From Photobacterium salinisoli (lineage in GTDB: Bacteria; Pseudomonadota; Gammaproteobacteria; Enterobacterales; Vibrionaceae), in the NCBI RefSeq assembly GCF_003614885.1, contig NZ_QZMS01000011.1, positions 992,001 to 1,056,000 of the forward strand: 64,000 bases of DNA. The letters are read 5' to 3'. Shown here one piece after another: positions 9,823 to 18,156 of the stretch. The notes beneath the pieces are model-generated. The model ran no database searches. It had not been told where the DNA came from and saw only the letters and a program-made list of their open reading frames with translations. Made by a program: the position numbers and the translations under genes. Each line of letters starts with the position of its first letter. The first letter of the stretch is position 1.

Positions 9823-9862
9823 GCTGTATAGTTTAGCACTGCTTAAGCTATACAGCTTTTTT
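9823..9862 (+). terminator. Intrinsic terminator of the first T6SS operon
   Basis: A 9-base stem (GCTGTATAG at 9823-9831 with CTATACAGC at 9848-9856) is followed by six T at 9857-9862. It lies 19 bases after the stop of the giant OmpA-domain gene. Confidence 0.8.
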
Positions 9863-9947
9863 AATCGTTCTAAAATTTTAGTAAAGACCAGGAAAATAAA
9901 ATTAAATAAGTTGTAGCATAATCCAAATTAATTGATAATTATGTTTC

Positions 9948-9953
9948 TATAAT
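9948..9953 (+). promoter_or_regulatory. Possible -10 element for the GNAT gene
   Basis: A perfect TATAAT lies 19 bases before the ATG at 9973. No good -35 hexamer is found 16-18 bases upstream, and the region is AT-rich, so this is only a candidate. Confidence 0.3.
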
Positions 9954-9972
9954 CAACACTAACTAATATCCA

Positions 9973-10467
9973 ATGTACATACTCCCCGGCACTTTCACAC
10001 ATATCCCCTCGATCACGGCTATTTTTAATCATTACATTGAGCACACGAACGCCAGATTTGAAACCGAGCCGATGACGCTGGGTAATCGTAATGAGTGGTT
10101 TACGCAGTTTCGGTCCGATTCTCCACACCAGCTTTTCGTTGCCCTGGAAAACAATCAGGTGATGGGGTTCGCCTGCAGCCAACCTTACCGGCCTAGCGCC
10201 GCTTTTGCAGAAACCGTTGAAGTGAGCATCTATCTTCACCCCGATGCGAAGGGGCAGGGTTTGGGGAGTGCATTAATGAAAACCTTACTTGATGCTTTAG
10301 CGACTCAGCCGGTGCACTGTGCCTTATCTGGCATTGCTTTGCCGAACGATGCATCGGTGGCGCTGCATCAGAAATTCGGCTTTCGTGAGGTCGGTGTTTT
10401 TCATGACTATGCCAGAAAACAGGGCGAGTACATCAGCTCGCTCTGGATGGAAAAGCGATTTGACTAA
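9973..10467 (+). CDS. GNAT N-acetyltransferase, phosphinothricin-acetyltransferase-like
   Basis: This 164-residue protein belongs to the GNAT fold, which moves an acetyl group from acetyl-CoA to an amine. Motif A is clear at about 78-100: VEVSIYLHPDAKGQGLGSAL, with the acetyl-CoA pyrophosphate-binding Q-x-x-G-x-G loop. The N-terminal IFNHYIEHTNARFETEP segment (about 17-33) and the closing ALHQKFGFREVGVFHDYARK segment resemble the PAT/bar group, which acetylates phosphinothricin or methionine derivatives. The real substrate cannot be read from the sequence. It stands alone after the T6SS operon terminator. The ATG at 9973 gives the usual family length; a ribosome site is weak. Confidence 0.85.
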   Translation: MYILPGTFTHIPSITAIFNHYIEHTNARFETEPMTLGNRNEWFTQFRSDSPHQLFVALENNQVMGFACSQPYRPSAAFAETVEVSIYLHPDAKGQGLGSALMKTLLDALATQPVHCALSGIALPNDASVALHQKFGFREVGVFHDYARKQGEYISSLWMEKRFD

Positions 10468-10554
10468 TCCCGTATTTCAGCCTGCTATACTGATACCGAT
10501 TGCAAAACAGCGGTAGCGGTCACACTGGCGTGAAAGGAAACCGATGGGAGAAAG

Positions 10555-10905
10555 ATGATGAAATACCAGGGAAGCTGCCACTGCGGCAATGTCGCTTTTG
10601 AGGTCGAAGGCGATATTCAGGAAGCACTGGCTTGCAACTGCTCTATCTGTCAGCGAAAAGGTTCGTTATTGTGGTTTGTGCCCCGCAGTGAATTAAAGCT
10701 GCTGTCGGCAGAGAGCGCAGCAAGTACTTACACCTTTAACCAGCATGTTATTCAGCACAGGTTTTGCCCGACGTGTGGCATTCATCCTTATGGGGAAGGA
10801 ACTGACCCGAAGGGTAACGCCATAGCGGCCATCAATATTCGTTGTCTTGACGATATCGATCTCGATGCAATTCCGGTGAAGCATTTTGATGGCCGGTCGT
10901 TGTAA
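10555..10905 (+). CDS. GFA/CENP-V family zinc-binding protein
   Basis: This 116-residue protein has the cysteine pattern of the GFA family: CHCG near residue 9, CNCSIC at about 28-33 and CPTCG at about 75-79. These residues hold zinc in the beta-fold named after glutathione-dependent formaldehyde-activating enzyme. Most family members, including this one, have no proven activity. GGGAG at 10546-10550 fits ATG 10558 slightly better than ATG 10555; the difference is one residue. It lies between the GNAT gene and the AraC regulator on the same strand. It is cytoplasmic, with no signal sequence. Confidence 0.85.
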   Translation: MMKYQGSCHCGNVAFEVEGDIQEALACNCSICQRKGSLLWFVPRSELKLLSAESAASTYTFNQHVIQHRFCPTCGIHPYGEGTDPKGNAIAAINIRCLDDIDLDAIPVKHFDGRSL

Positions 10906-10979
10906 TCTGATCTTGCTGATGTGATTATGTCGTTTGTTGCGTAAAGGCAAGAGCCGATCATTCAAAGTAGGGGACGACG

Positions 10980-11801
10980 TTGGGAGCAGGAAACAGGGAA
11001 TTTTCGACACTTTGGCGGCCAGCGCGATTTTCCGGTATCGAACTGCTGTCCGCCTCGTTTACTCAGTTTGAATTCTCCCGTCACTGGCATGAAGAGCTTG
11101 CCATTGGGGTGATAGAAGCTGGCGCAGAAGGGTTATTTTATCGTGGCAGCAATATTGTGGTGCCTCAGCGCCATATTGTCGCTATCAATCCTGCTGAAGT
11201 GCATACAGGTTTTGCGGGCAGTGAACACGGATGGCGATACCGGATGTTTTACTTCGCACCTGAGATGATAGAACAGCATTTTGCTGACAGTAAGAAAGCC
11301 GTTGATCCTGTCATCGACCACTCTGTGATTAACAATCCGGCACTGTTTGATTTGCTGCTTCAACTGCATGTGGCATTTGAAGCCGCCAGTTTTGATCTGA
11401 CCAAACACTCTTTACTGACTGTGGCGCTGGAGTCGTTGTTTTCTCAATACGGCAATGCTGGTAGTGATGCTGACAAGATCGGGCATACTCAGAAGCATAC
11501 GGGCGTTATCCGGGATTACCTGCACGATAACTGGCAGGCTAATGTCACTCTGGATGAGCTGGAAATTGTCAGTGGCCTGACGAAATTTAAACTCATCCGG
11601 GCATTCAAATCTCATTACGGACTGACGCCGCACCAGTTTTTGCTTCTTACAAAAGTACAGAAAGCGAAAAAACTGTTATTGGACGGTCACAGTTGTGTCG
11701 ATACTGCACTGAACTGTGGCTTCTTTGATCAAAGCCATTTCACCCGCAACTTCAAACGCGCTTTTGGCGTGCCTCCCAAGCATTACGCGATACAACCTTA
11801 G
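10980..11801 (+). CDS. AraC family transcriptional regulator
   Basis: This 273-residue regulator has an N-terminal cupin-type sensing domain (about 20-110, containing FSRHWHEELAIGVIEAGAE and the INPAEVHTG strand). A C-terminal double helix-turn-helix domain follows (about 175-270), ending with the AraC signature CGFFDQSHFTRNFKRAFGVP. The start is a TTG at 10980 after AGTAGGGGA. AraC proteins of this architecture commonly control an adjacent LysE-type exporter, and one begins 107 bases downstream. It probably senses an amino acid or related small molecule, but the ligand cannot be deduced. Confidence 0.9.
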   Translation: MGAGNREFSTLWRPARFSGIELLSASFTQFEFSRHWHEELAIGVIEAGAEGLFYRGSNIVVPQRHIVAINPAEVHTGFAGSEHGWRYRMFYFAPEMIEQHFADSKKAVDPVIDHSVINNPALFDLLLQLHVAFEAASFDLTKHSLLTVALESLFSQYGNAGSDADKIGHTQKHTGVIRDYLHDNWQANVTLDELEIVSGLTKFKLIRAFKSHYGLTPHQFLLLTKVQKAKKLLLDGHSCVDTALNCGFFDQSHFTRNFKRAFGVPPKHYAIQP

Positions 11802-11907
11802 CAACTGCAATTTCATACAAGAAGCTGCTCTCTGCGACGTTTAACCTGTCTCCAGTTTCCTGATATTTGCTGGAAATACATGTGTTGAATTAAACGGAGA
11901 TAAACCG

Positions 11908-12528
11908 ATGAGTTTCTTATTATTGTGGTTGGGTGTGATGTTTCCATTAGTGTTCAGTCCGGGGCCGGCCAATATCGTGTTTGCCGCCTCTGGTGCCAGT
12001 GTCGGGGTCAGGCGGTCACTGCCATTACTGCTGGGAATAGACACGGTGTTTTTGATTAAGTCTTTACTGATTGGGCTGGGGCTGGGCGCACTCATTCAAG
12101 AGTATCCACTCACGTTGCAGTTACTGCAGTGCGCGGGAGCCCTCTATATTATTTATCTGGCCGTCGGTTTTCTGAAAACCAGCCTGCTCGAGCACAACGG
12201 GCAGCAAAAGCGCTTAGGATTCTTTGATGGCGTGATCATTCAATTGCTCAACAGCAAAGGCTGGTTGCTGGTCTTGCTTATGTTCTCCCTGTTTTCAGAA
12301 AAAGCGTATCAGGAATACGGTGAACAATCGGTGTGGGTGCTAGTGCTGTGGCTGGCCATTCTTAATATCTCCATGCATCTGGTGTGGATCTGGGCCGGCG
12401 GCTTGTTAGCCAAACTGGCCGGGGACACTAAGAATCAGAAAGTACAAGGCTATATTTACTTCGCATCCTTGGTGATCGTCGCCATCTGGCTGCTGGTTGA
12501 TAATCCAATCTGGCAACACTGGGCATAA
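11908..12528 (+). CDS. LysE/RhtB family amino-acid exporter
   Basis: This 206-residue inner-membrane protein has about six hydrophobic segments. It carries the LysE-family signature FSPGPANIVFAASGASVGVR near residues 17-36 and a second family block LLNSKGWLLVLLMF around 111-124. LysE-family proteins export amino acids or analogues using the proton gradient. The neighbouring AraC gene is the likely regulator. The ATG at 11908 is preceded by CGGAG. The second exporter gene (LeuE-like) begins 122 bases later and is only distantly similar, so this is not a recent duplication. Confidence 0.88.
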   Translation: MSFLLLWLGVMFPLVFSPGPANIVFAASGASVGVRRSLPLLLGIDTVFLIKSLLIGLGLGALIQEYPLTLQLLQCAGALYIIYLAVGFLKTSLLEHNGQQKRLGFFDGVIIQLLNSKGWLLVLLMFSLFSEKAYQEYGEQSVWVLVLWLAILNISMHLVWIWAGGLLAKLAGDTKNQKVQGYIYFASLVIVAIWLLVDNPIWQHWA

Positions 12529-12650
12529 TGTTTTAAAGCCTGCTGCTCAGATTCCCAAACAGGCGATTTTATACTCTGATTGCATACAATATAAAAACGT
12601 ATATATTGCGGTATATCAGTATGGTCTGAAGTCGTTCAGAGGGAGGGGGA

Positions 12651-13289
12651 ATGTTTGCGGAATACGGGGTGTTGAATTTTTGGGCCTATGTGGTCGGCGC
12701 CATCTTTATTGTGCTGCTGCCCGGGCCTAACTCATTGTTTGTATTGAAAACCGGCATGGGACAGGGGATCAGACAAGGCTATCTGGCGGCAACGGGCGTG
12801 TTTATCGGCGATGCCGTTTTAATTTTCTGTGCCTATGCCGGTGTTGCCACCCTGATACAGACAACGCCGATTTTGTTTACCCTGGTGCGGTATCTTGGCG
12901 CGGTGTATCTGCTATTTCTGGGTGGCAAGATTGTATACAGTGCTTTTCAATCCCGTGAATCGGCAGATATCTCTCCGGCACTACAGGGTAAAAAGGTGTT
13001 TCGCAAAGCGTTGATACTCAGCCTGACCAATCCTAAGGCCATTCTGTTTTATGTGTCTTTCTTTGTGCAGTTTATTGATATGAGCTACGCCAGCCCTGGG
13101 GTGCCATTTCTGATTCTGGCGGCGGTACTTGAAATCATCAGCCTGATCTTTCTCAGTGTGCTGATTATTGCGGGCGCCTATATCACCCAATTGGTGCGTG
13201 CCAGCAAAAGTATGCAGAAGATAGGCAATGCCTTAATGGGCACGTTGTTTATCGGTTTTGCTGCCCGGCTGGCCATGTCGAATGCGTAA
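12651..13289 (+). CDS. leuE: Leucine efflux protein LeuE
   Basis: This 212-residue, six-segment membrane protein follows the enterobacterial LeuE sequence almost throughout: the opening [20 protein letters not shown], the LysE-family [10 protein letters not shown] motif, [24 protein letters not shown] and [20 protein letters not shown]. LeuE exports leucine and some other hydrophobic amino acids or analogues from the cytoplasm. GGGAGGGGG lies directly upstream of the ATG. The intergenic region before it is AT-rich (TATAAAAACGTATATATTG around 12590-12608), the kind of DNA bound by Lrp-type regulators, but no site can be assigned. A strong terminator follows. Confidence 0.93.
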   Translation: MFAEYGVLNFWAYVVGAIFIVLLPGPNSLFVLKTGMGQGIRQGYLAATGVFIGDAVLIFCAYAGVATLIQTTPILFTLVRYLGAVYLLFLGGKIVYSAFQSRESADISPALQGKKVFRKALILSLTNPKAILFYVSFFVQFIDMSYASPGVPFLILAAVLEIISLIFLSVLIIAGAYITQLVRASKSMQKIGNALMGTLFIGFAARLAMSNA

Positions 13290-13307
13290 GTGCCATTCGT
13301 TATAAGC

Positions 13308-13338
13308 AAGGTTCAGGAAGACAGCTCCTGAACCTTTT
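13308..13338 (+). terminator. Intrinsic terminator after leuE
   Basis: A perfect 11-base stem (AAGGTTCAGGA at 13308-13318 with TCCTGAACCTT at 13326-13336) closes a 7-base loop and ends in a short T-run. It begins 19 bases after the leuE stop. Confidence 0.9.
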
Positions 13339-13475
13339 ACCCCGCTCTTCTCTGAAACATTACACCCAGTACCGCCTGGAATGCGCCGCAGCGCATGACT
13401 CGAGACAGTATTTGATTGGCATTTACATTCGTCTCTGTCAGAATGACTTAAAATTACTTAAGTGGTTTTGAGTGC

Positions 13476-14243
13476 ATGACCCAGGAAGAACGCCTTATTC
13501 ACCTGACTTCGCTGATAGAACAGCAAGGTAAGGTGACCCTCAATGACATCTGCGAGCAATTTACCGTATCGCGCGATTCTGCCCGTCGCGATCTGGTGAA
13601 GCTTACTCAGCAGCCGGGTATCCAGCGTATCCGTGGCGGCGCAGTCAGAGCCTCGGTATCGGGCCGTCTTGAACCCTATTCCGGTAAAGTGATCAGTGAA
13701 GCCAAGCAACAGCTTGCTCAGTGCGCGGCACAACTAATCGACGCCGATGATCATCTGTTACTCGATACCAGCACGACACTGACATTAATGGCGCGCTACA
13801 TTCACCGGCCTGCTACTGTCATTACGAACTCCGTCGATATTTTGCAGCAACTTGCGGACAACCCTCATGTTGCCGTGCATTTGCTGGGCGGCAAATTTGA
13901 TGCTTTCCACCGCGCCGTGTTAGGCCATCAGGCCGAAAAGCAGCTGGCTGACTATAGGGTGAATAAAGCTTTTATCGGCGTCTGTGCTTTATCAGAACAT
14001 GGCTTGTCGACCAATAATGAACAGGAAGCCTCGCTGAAAAAGGCGATGATGGCGCAGGCGCAGCAAGTGGTTGTGGTGTGCGAGCAGCACAAACTGGGCC
14101 AGAATAATTTTCACCATGTCTGCGACCTGGATGGGATTGATGTCCTGATCACCGACCAACCACTTACAAACACTTACGCCGAACGTTTTGACAGCCACGA
14201 TATTCAAGTGATCGTGGCTTCCACCACACAAGGACAGCTTTGA
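13476..14243 (+). CDS. DeoR family transcriptional regulator
   Basis: This 255-residue protein has an N-terminal DeoR helix-turn-helix (about 1-55, with VTLNDICEQFTVSRDSARRD and the IQRIRGGA wing). A C-terminal DeoR sugar-phosphate-binding domain follows (about 75-235), with the LLLDTSTTLTLMARYI effector loop, VITNSVDILQQL, and LGGKFDAFHRAVLG. DeoR regulators usually repress sugar-use genes and release DNA on binding a phosphorylated sugar. The oxidoreductase gene starts 1 base after its stop, so the two are co-transcribed and the regulator probably controls its own operon. The inducer is unknown. Confidence 0.9.
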   Translation: MTQEERLIHLTSLIEQQGKVTLNDICEQFTVSRDSARRDLVKLTQQPGIQRIRGGAVRASVSGRLEPYSGKVISEAKQQLAQCAAQLIDADDHLLLDTSTTLTLMARYIHRPATVITNSVDILQQLADNPHVAVHLLGGKFDAFHRAVLGHQAEKQLADYRVNKAFIGVCALSEHGLSTNNEQEASLKKAMMAQAQQVVVVCEQHKLGQNNFHHVCDLDGIDVLITDQPLTNTYAERFDSHDIQVIVASTTQGQL

Positions 14244-14244
14244 T

Positions 14245-15285
14245 ATGCGATATTCTCCGGTAAAAACAGCCGTCATTGGCTACGGTTTTTCTGCAAAAAC
14301 CTTTCACCTGCCTTTCATTGAGGCGATGGATGAGCTGGTGCTGACCGCTATCAGCAGCAGCCAGACAGCGGCGGTTACAGCCGATTACCCTGCCGTGACC
14401 TGTTTCAGCGATGCCGATTCCCTGCTGACCGACAGTGACGCCGAACTGGTGATCATCACAGCGCCCAACGATGTTCACTTCCGTCTGGCGAAACTGGCGC
14501 TGGAAAACGGCAAGCATGTCATCGTCGAAAAGCCTTTTGTCACCAAAGTGGAAGACGGCGAAGCACTGATTGCGTTAGCCGAAGAAAAAGGGTTGGTGCT
14601 GAGTGTTTTCCACAACCGCCGCTGGGATGGCGACTTCCTGACAGTGAAAAAGCTGGTGGAAGACGGCAGGCTGGGCGAGGTGAAGTATTTTGAATCACAC
14701 TTTGACCGTTTTCGCCCCGTCGTGCGTCAGCGCTGGCGTGAAATGGCCGAAGACGGTGGCGGTATTTTGTTTGATCTGGCGCCGCATCTGCTGGATCAGG
14801 CCCTGGCACTGTTTGGCAAACCTCAGGCACTGACGGCCCAGTGTATGGCTATGCGGCCGGGAGCGAAAACCATTGATTATTACAACCTGATCCTTCAGTA
14901 CCCTGAGCACCTGGTTCAGTTGCATTCGAACCTGTACAGCCCGGAGCCGAATTTGCGCTTTAAAGTGCTGGGTTCACTGGGTAAATACGAGAAATATGGT
15001 CTGGATCCGCAAGAAGATTACCTGAAAGCCGGCGTAAAACCCGAGCAGCCAGCATGGGCAGCAGAAGACGCTTCCCATTATGGTCAGCTTCATCAGGAAG
15101 ACGGCTCGCAAATCATTCCTACTGAATTGGGTGGCTATCAGCATTACTTTGCCGGTGTAACAGACGCTATTCGCCTCGGCACACCGAATCCGGTACCGGC
15201 ACAGGAAGCGTTGCTGAATATTAAGCTGATTCAACTGGCGCTGGAAAGCAGCCGGTTAGGGCAAACCATGAAGGTGGATGCATGA
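14245..15285 (+). CDS. Gfo/Idh/MocA family oxidoreductase, YdgJ-like
   Basis: This 346-residue NAD(P)-dependent dehydrogenase has an N-terminal Rossmann fold (VIGYGFSAKTFHLPFI near 10-25) and the family motif VEKPFV near 94-99, whose Lys is catalytic. A C-terminal substrate domain contains SVFHNRRWDGDFLTVKKL, ESHFDRFRP and DLAPHLLDQALALFG. These blocks match E. coli YdgJ closely. The family oxidises sugars or inositols such as scyllo-inositol; the true substrate is not known. It lies in a three-gene operon with a DeoR regulator and a UPF0303 protein, overlapping the latter by four bases (ATGA). This context suggests a small polyol- or sugar-oxidation unit. Confidence 0.88.
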   Translation: MRYSPVKTAVIGYGFSAKTFHLPFIEAMDELVLTAISSSQTAAVTADYPAVTCFSDADSLLTDSDAELVIITAPNDVHFRLAKLALENGKHVIVEKPFVTKVEDGEALIALAEEKGLVLSVFHNRRWDGDFLTVKKLVEDGRLGEVKYFESHFDRFRPVVRQRWREMAEDGGGILFDLAPHLLDQALALFGKPQALTAQCMAMRPGAKTIDYYNLILQYPEHLVQLHSNLYSPEPNLRFKVLGSLGKYEKYGLDPQEDYLKAGVKPEQPAWAAEDASHYGQLHQEDGSQIIPTELGGYQHYFAGVTDAIRLGTPNPVPAQEALLNIKLIQLALESSRLGQTMKVDA

Positions 15286-15755
15286 GCCTGACACTGGACG
15301 TTTTGGTACAACAGGAAGCAGATTTGCAGCTTGAGCAGTTTAATCACGAGACCGCCTGGGCGCTGGGAACCATGCTAAAAAACCATGCAGAAGTAAAACA
15401 GGCCTCCGTCGCGATCGAAGTGTACGCGTTTGGCCAGATTCTGTTTAGCTATGCAATGGCGGGAACGAACCCGGATCATCAGGACTGGATTCGCCGTAAA
15501 CGCAACAGCGTACTGCGGTTTGGTAAAAGCTCTTTTTACCTTGGACTGTACAACGCCTGTAAGCAGCGTGAGTTTGAGAGCCAGCCCCATATCGATGCGC
15601 GTGAATACTGTGCGCATGGCGGGTCTTTTCCGCTGCGCATTCAAGGATGCGGGCTGGTGGGCGCGGTAACAGTATCTGGCTTACCCCAGGAAGAAGATCA
15701 TCAACTGGTGACGGATGCGTTGCAGCAAATTCTCCAGCCCCGACAGGGAAAGTGA
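15282..15755 (+). CDS. UPF0303 / heme-binding-like domain protein
   Basis: This 157-residue cytoplasmic protein matches the UPF0303 (DUF336-type) family: the VAIEVYAFGQILFSYAMAG strand region at about 42-60, WIRRKRNSVLRFGKSS at about 68-83 and the closing FPLRIQGCGLVGAVTVSGLP at about 112-131. Relatives include HbpS-like heme-binding proteins and yeast YBR137W; activity is not established for this branch. Its start overlaps the dehydrogenase stop (ATGA at 15282-15285), so the genes are translationally coupled. A strong terminator lies directly after it. Confidence 0.85.
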   Translation: MSLTLDVLVQQEADLQLEQFNHETAWALGTMLKNHAEVKQASVAIEVYAFGQILFSYAMAGTNPDHQDWIRRKRNSVLRFGKSSFYLGLYNACKQREFESQPHIDAREYCAHGGSFPLRIQGCGLVGAVTVSGLPQEEDHQLVTDALQQILQPRQGK

Positions 15756-15760
15756 CAGTG

Positions 15761-15788
15761 AAAACCGCTCGCCTGAGCGGTTTTTTTT
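15761..15788 (+). terminator. Intrinsic terminator of the DeoR operon
   Basis: AAAACCGCTC at 15761-15770 pairs with GAGCGGTTTT at 15775-15784 around a 4-base loop, and the T-run extends to 15788. It lies 5 bases after the UPF0303 stop. Confidence 0.92.
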
Positions 15789-15951
15789 GGGGTGGTTGCC
15801 GGACGAGCATCATACCGTTGACGCTCTAAATCGGTGACATTTCCATGAGAATCACAAAACAGAAGGATATAAAACAAATTGTCTATTATTCAATTGCGGC
15901 ATGAATGTAGTATGCAGCTGAATTTAAAGACAATAATAAAAGGAGTCTCGA

Positions 15952-16323
15952 ATGCAATGTCCTAAGTGTCATTCGAAGTTTGAGCATATTAATACCCCGC
16001 TGGGTGATATTGAGCGCTGTTCCGCTTGCAAAGGTTTATGGCTGGATGCGTATGAAATCGAAAAAATGAAGCCGCTGGCTGATGCCGTCGATATCGGGGA
16101 TGCCGGGATCGGTAAAACCTTTAACGGTATAGATCAGATCGAATGCCCTGTCTGTCCAAGCAATAAGTTGCTAAGGCTGGTCGACCCGAAACAGCCTCAT
16201 ATCTGGTTTGAGAGCTGCCCGACCTGTAAAGGCCGTTTTTACGATGCCGGAGAGTTCAAGGATCTGGCAAAAATCGATTTGTCGGACTTCTTCAAACGCT
16301 TCCTGGTTGAAGAGCGTCTGTAA
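15952..16323 (+). CDS. Zinc-ribbon (zf-TFIIB type) protein
   Basis: This 123-residue protein has two copies of the zf-TFIIB zinc ribbon. The first (residues 1-42) has CPKCHSKF and CSACKGLWLDAYEIEK; the second (62-105) has CPVCPSNK and CPTCKGRFYDAGEFKDL. Each supplies four Cys for one zinc ion. The function of this bacterial family is unknown. The gene is isolated: the preceding operon ends at a terminator 163 bases upstream. AGGAG at 15940-15945 is a good ribosome site for the ATG at 15952. The protein is soluble and cytoplasmic. Confidence 0.88.
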   Translation: MQCPKCHSKFEHINTPLGDIERCSACKGLWLDAYEIEKMKPLADAVDIGDAGIGKTFNGIDQIECPVCPSNKLLRLVDPKQPHIWFESCPTCKGRFYDAGEFKDLAKIDLSDFFKRFLVEERL

Positions 16324-16579
16324 TTGCCATAGAGAGCATGATTAGAAGGACACTGCGAATGGTAAGGCGCTTGTAAGGGCAGCTCCAGTCGCGGTTGTCC
16401 AGCCAGAAACGTGGCCGCACTTGCGGTTAATAATCACGCAGAGTCAAATTGTATTGTCTGTCAATTGCACATACTTACATTCAATCTTCTGTTAACTCGC
16501 AAACCGACAGATTATTTTTCTGAAGTAAACTCAGCCTGCCAAACTCCACTTTGCATATAAGCAATTGGAGATAATAGTG

Positions 16580-17698
16580 ATGAAAAAATCGATACTGTTC
16601 ATGGCTTTTCCTTTCATTGCCAGTTCTGTCGCGCTGGCTCATGACCTTTATCCTGCGGTACCCAGTTCACCTGTCGCCCAGCAAATCATTGATCAGGACA
16701 GAGACATTCAGTCGCTGGTGTCTGACGAAAACTTTGTGTTCAGACCCTATCAGAACCCGTTTGATGAACAGGCGTTCTTTGACAGTTTTGCCCCGAACTG
16801 GACGTCTTTGAAAGAAACTCTGATGCACTGGAGTGGCGCGACGGGTGTTGATCCCAGAGTCATACTGGTCACCACTTTGTTGGCTGAAAACTGGCAACCG
16901 GACGCGGAATTTGACCAGGCGCAAGACACTCAGTTAAAAGAAGCGATCAAACGCATTGCTAACCATCTTTCGCAGTATTTTTACCGGTATGAGGCTGATA
17001 CCGCCATTCCGACCAATACGTCTACTTTGGCTATTCTCAGTACACTCAATGATCCGCAGCGTGCAGCAGAATGGTCGCAGCACTATGTGGCCTGGTTCGG
17101 TGAACCGGCGTCAACACGCCAGAGCCGTGCGGAATCTCGTGTCGCCAGCACGCTCGCTCCTCCTGCCGGCTTTATGCAGATGCCCTGGTTTCAGGGGTAC
17201 AGCTGGGTGCCTAACGGACCGCATGCTCACAGTGGATCAGGCTTTCCGCTTTCTTCAATTGATGTCTCTTACGACTGGCCGGCCTGGGGGGGAACGACGT
17301 ACAGCGTCACCGCTGCGCATGACGGTTATGCCACTGTGTTATCACGGTGTCAGGTGCGGGTAACCAACCCGAATGGCTGGGCGACCAATTACTACCACAT
17401 GGACGGTGTTCAGGTATCCAACGGCCAATGGGTCTCCAAAAATACCAAACTGGGTACTTACGCCAATAATCGCTCGACCGCTTTGTGTGAGGGAGGTTCG
17501 TCAACCGGGCCGCATCTGCATTTTTCGCTGCTCTATCAGGGGCGTTTTCAGTCGATGCAAGGCACCAGCTTTGGGCCATATCAGGTTCAGACCGGGCGTT
17601 ACAGCTACGACGATAACTGCAGCTATACCTGGCTGGTGGATCAGCGCAGCAATCAGAAAATCTGCTTCTGGCGCAGGATAGATAATCCGGTCATGTGA
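16580..17698 (+). CDS. Secreted LasA-like M23 metallopeptidase
   Basis: This 372-residue protein starts with a signal peptide (MKKSILFMAFPFIASSVALA, cleavage before HDLYP). A pro-region of about 170 residues follows, then an M23 domain (about 205-340) with likely zinc ligands in PHAHSGS, in SSIDVSYDW and in TGPHLHFSL. This organisation is that of LasA/staphylolysin-type endopeptidases, which cut glycine-containing peptides in foreign peptidoglycan and elastin. Cys pairs in the mature part probably form disulfides, as in LasA. The ATG at 16580 is chosen over an upstream TTG because GGAG lies 9 bases before it. It is not related to the M23 effector at 44891 beyond the shared fold. Confidence 0.9.
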   Translation: MKKSILFMAFPFIASSVALAHDLYPAVPSSPVAQQIIDQDRDIQSLVSDENFVFRPYQNPFDEQAFFDSFAPNWTSLKETLMHWSGATGVDPRVILVTTLLAENWQPDAEFDQAQDTQLKEAIKRIANHLSQYFYRYEADTAIPTNTSTLAILSTLNDPQRAAEWSQHYVAWFGEPASTRQSRAESRVASTLAPPAGFMQMPWFQGYSWVPNGPHAHSGSGFPLSSIDVSYDWPAWGGTTYSVTAAHDGYATVLSRCQVRVTNPNGWATNYYHMDGVQVSNGQWVSKNTKLGTYANNRSTALCEGGSSTGPHLHFSLLYQGRFQSMQGTSFGPYQVQTGRYSYDDNCSYTWLVDQRSNQKICFWRRIDNPVM

Positions 17699-17714
17699 AT
17701 GGGTACGCTCTAAT

Positions 17715-17756
17715 TAACAACTAAAGTCCAGCAGAGATGGCGGGCTTTAGTTGTTA
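17715..17756. terminator. Bidirectional terminator between convergent genes
   Basis: A 15-base stem (17715-17729 with 17742-17756, one G-T pair) closes a 12-base loop between the plus-strand peptidase gene and the minus-strand gene at 17770. Both flanks are A/T-rich, so it can serve both directions. Confidence 0.75.
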
Positions 17757-17769
17757 ACTATTAACTCAC

Positions 17770-18096
17770 TCAATTTTTCATTACTCTGAAACAGACAGAA
17801 AACCGTCGATTGATCTCATGCAGCACGTGAACTTTGAAAATATCCAGGAAATGTATTAAGTCCATTTTGACTGATTCGTTGAATGGTATTGCCAACTCAG
17901 TATGCTGAACATAAGCCACTTCCAGTGCATCCCACAATTGATAGTACGATTGCTGAAAATCATCTTGTGTATCAGGGATCAGTGTAACCAGAGATTCAAT
18001 ATGACTCGCGAGACGACATGTACTGATTAATTCCTCTTCAGGTGCATTGTCTAACGTCCTGTATAATAAGATTAATCGTTGTAGGTCATTCATCAT
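17770..18096 (-). CDS. Small hypothetical protein
   Basis: This 108-residue, mostly helical soluble protein (MNDLQRLILLYRTLDNAPEE at the N-terminus) has no signal peptide, membrane segment or known motif. The sequence before the start contains GAGAGA, which fits the second or third ATG-like start (18093) better than the first. It lies 60 bases downstream of the LapB gene on the same strand, so it could be the last gene of the Lap export operon. It has no recognisable link to secretion. Codon use looks native. Confidence 0.6.
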   Translation of the reverse strand: MMNDLQRLILLYRTLDNAPEEELISTCRLASHIESLVTLIPDTQDDFQQSYYQLWDALEVAYVQHTELAIPFNESVKMDLIHFLDIFKVHVLHEINRRFSVCFRVMKN

Positions 18097-18156
18097 TCTC
18101 TCAATATGTTGGTGTCCGGCAATTGATCAGTACTCTACCACACACCCAAGCAAATA

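Noticed and set aside
13446..13463. ACTTAA repeated twice (ACTTAAAATTACTTAAGT) just before the DeoR gene, as an operator
   Set aside because: Suggestive position, but short, AT-rich and without a known consensus for this regulator; not enough to call.
16565..16579. Upstream TTG as the start of the LasA-like peptidase
   Set aside because: It would add five residues ahead of an ideal signal peptide, and GGAG (16567-16570) is correctly placed for the ATG at 16580 instead.
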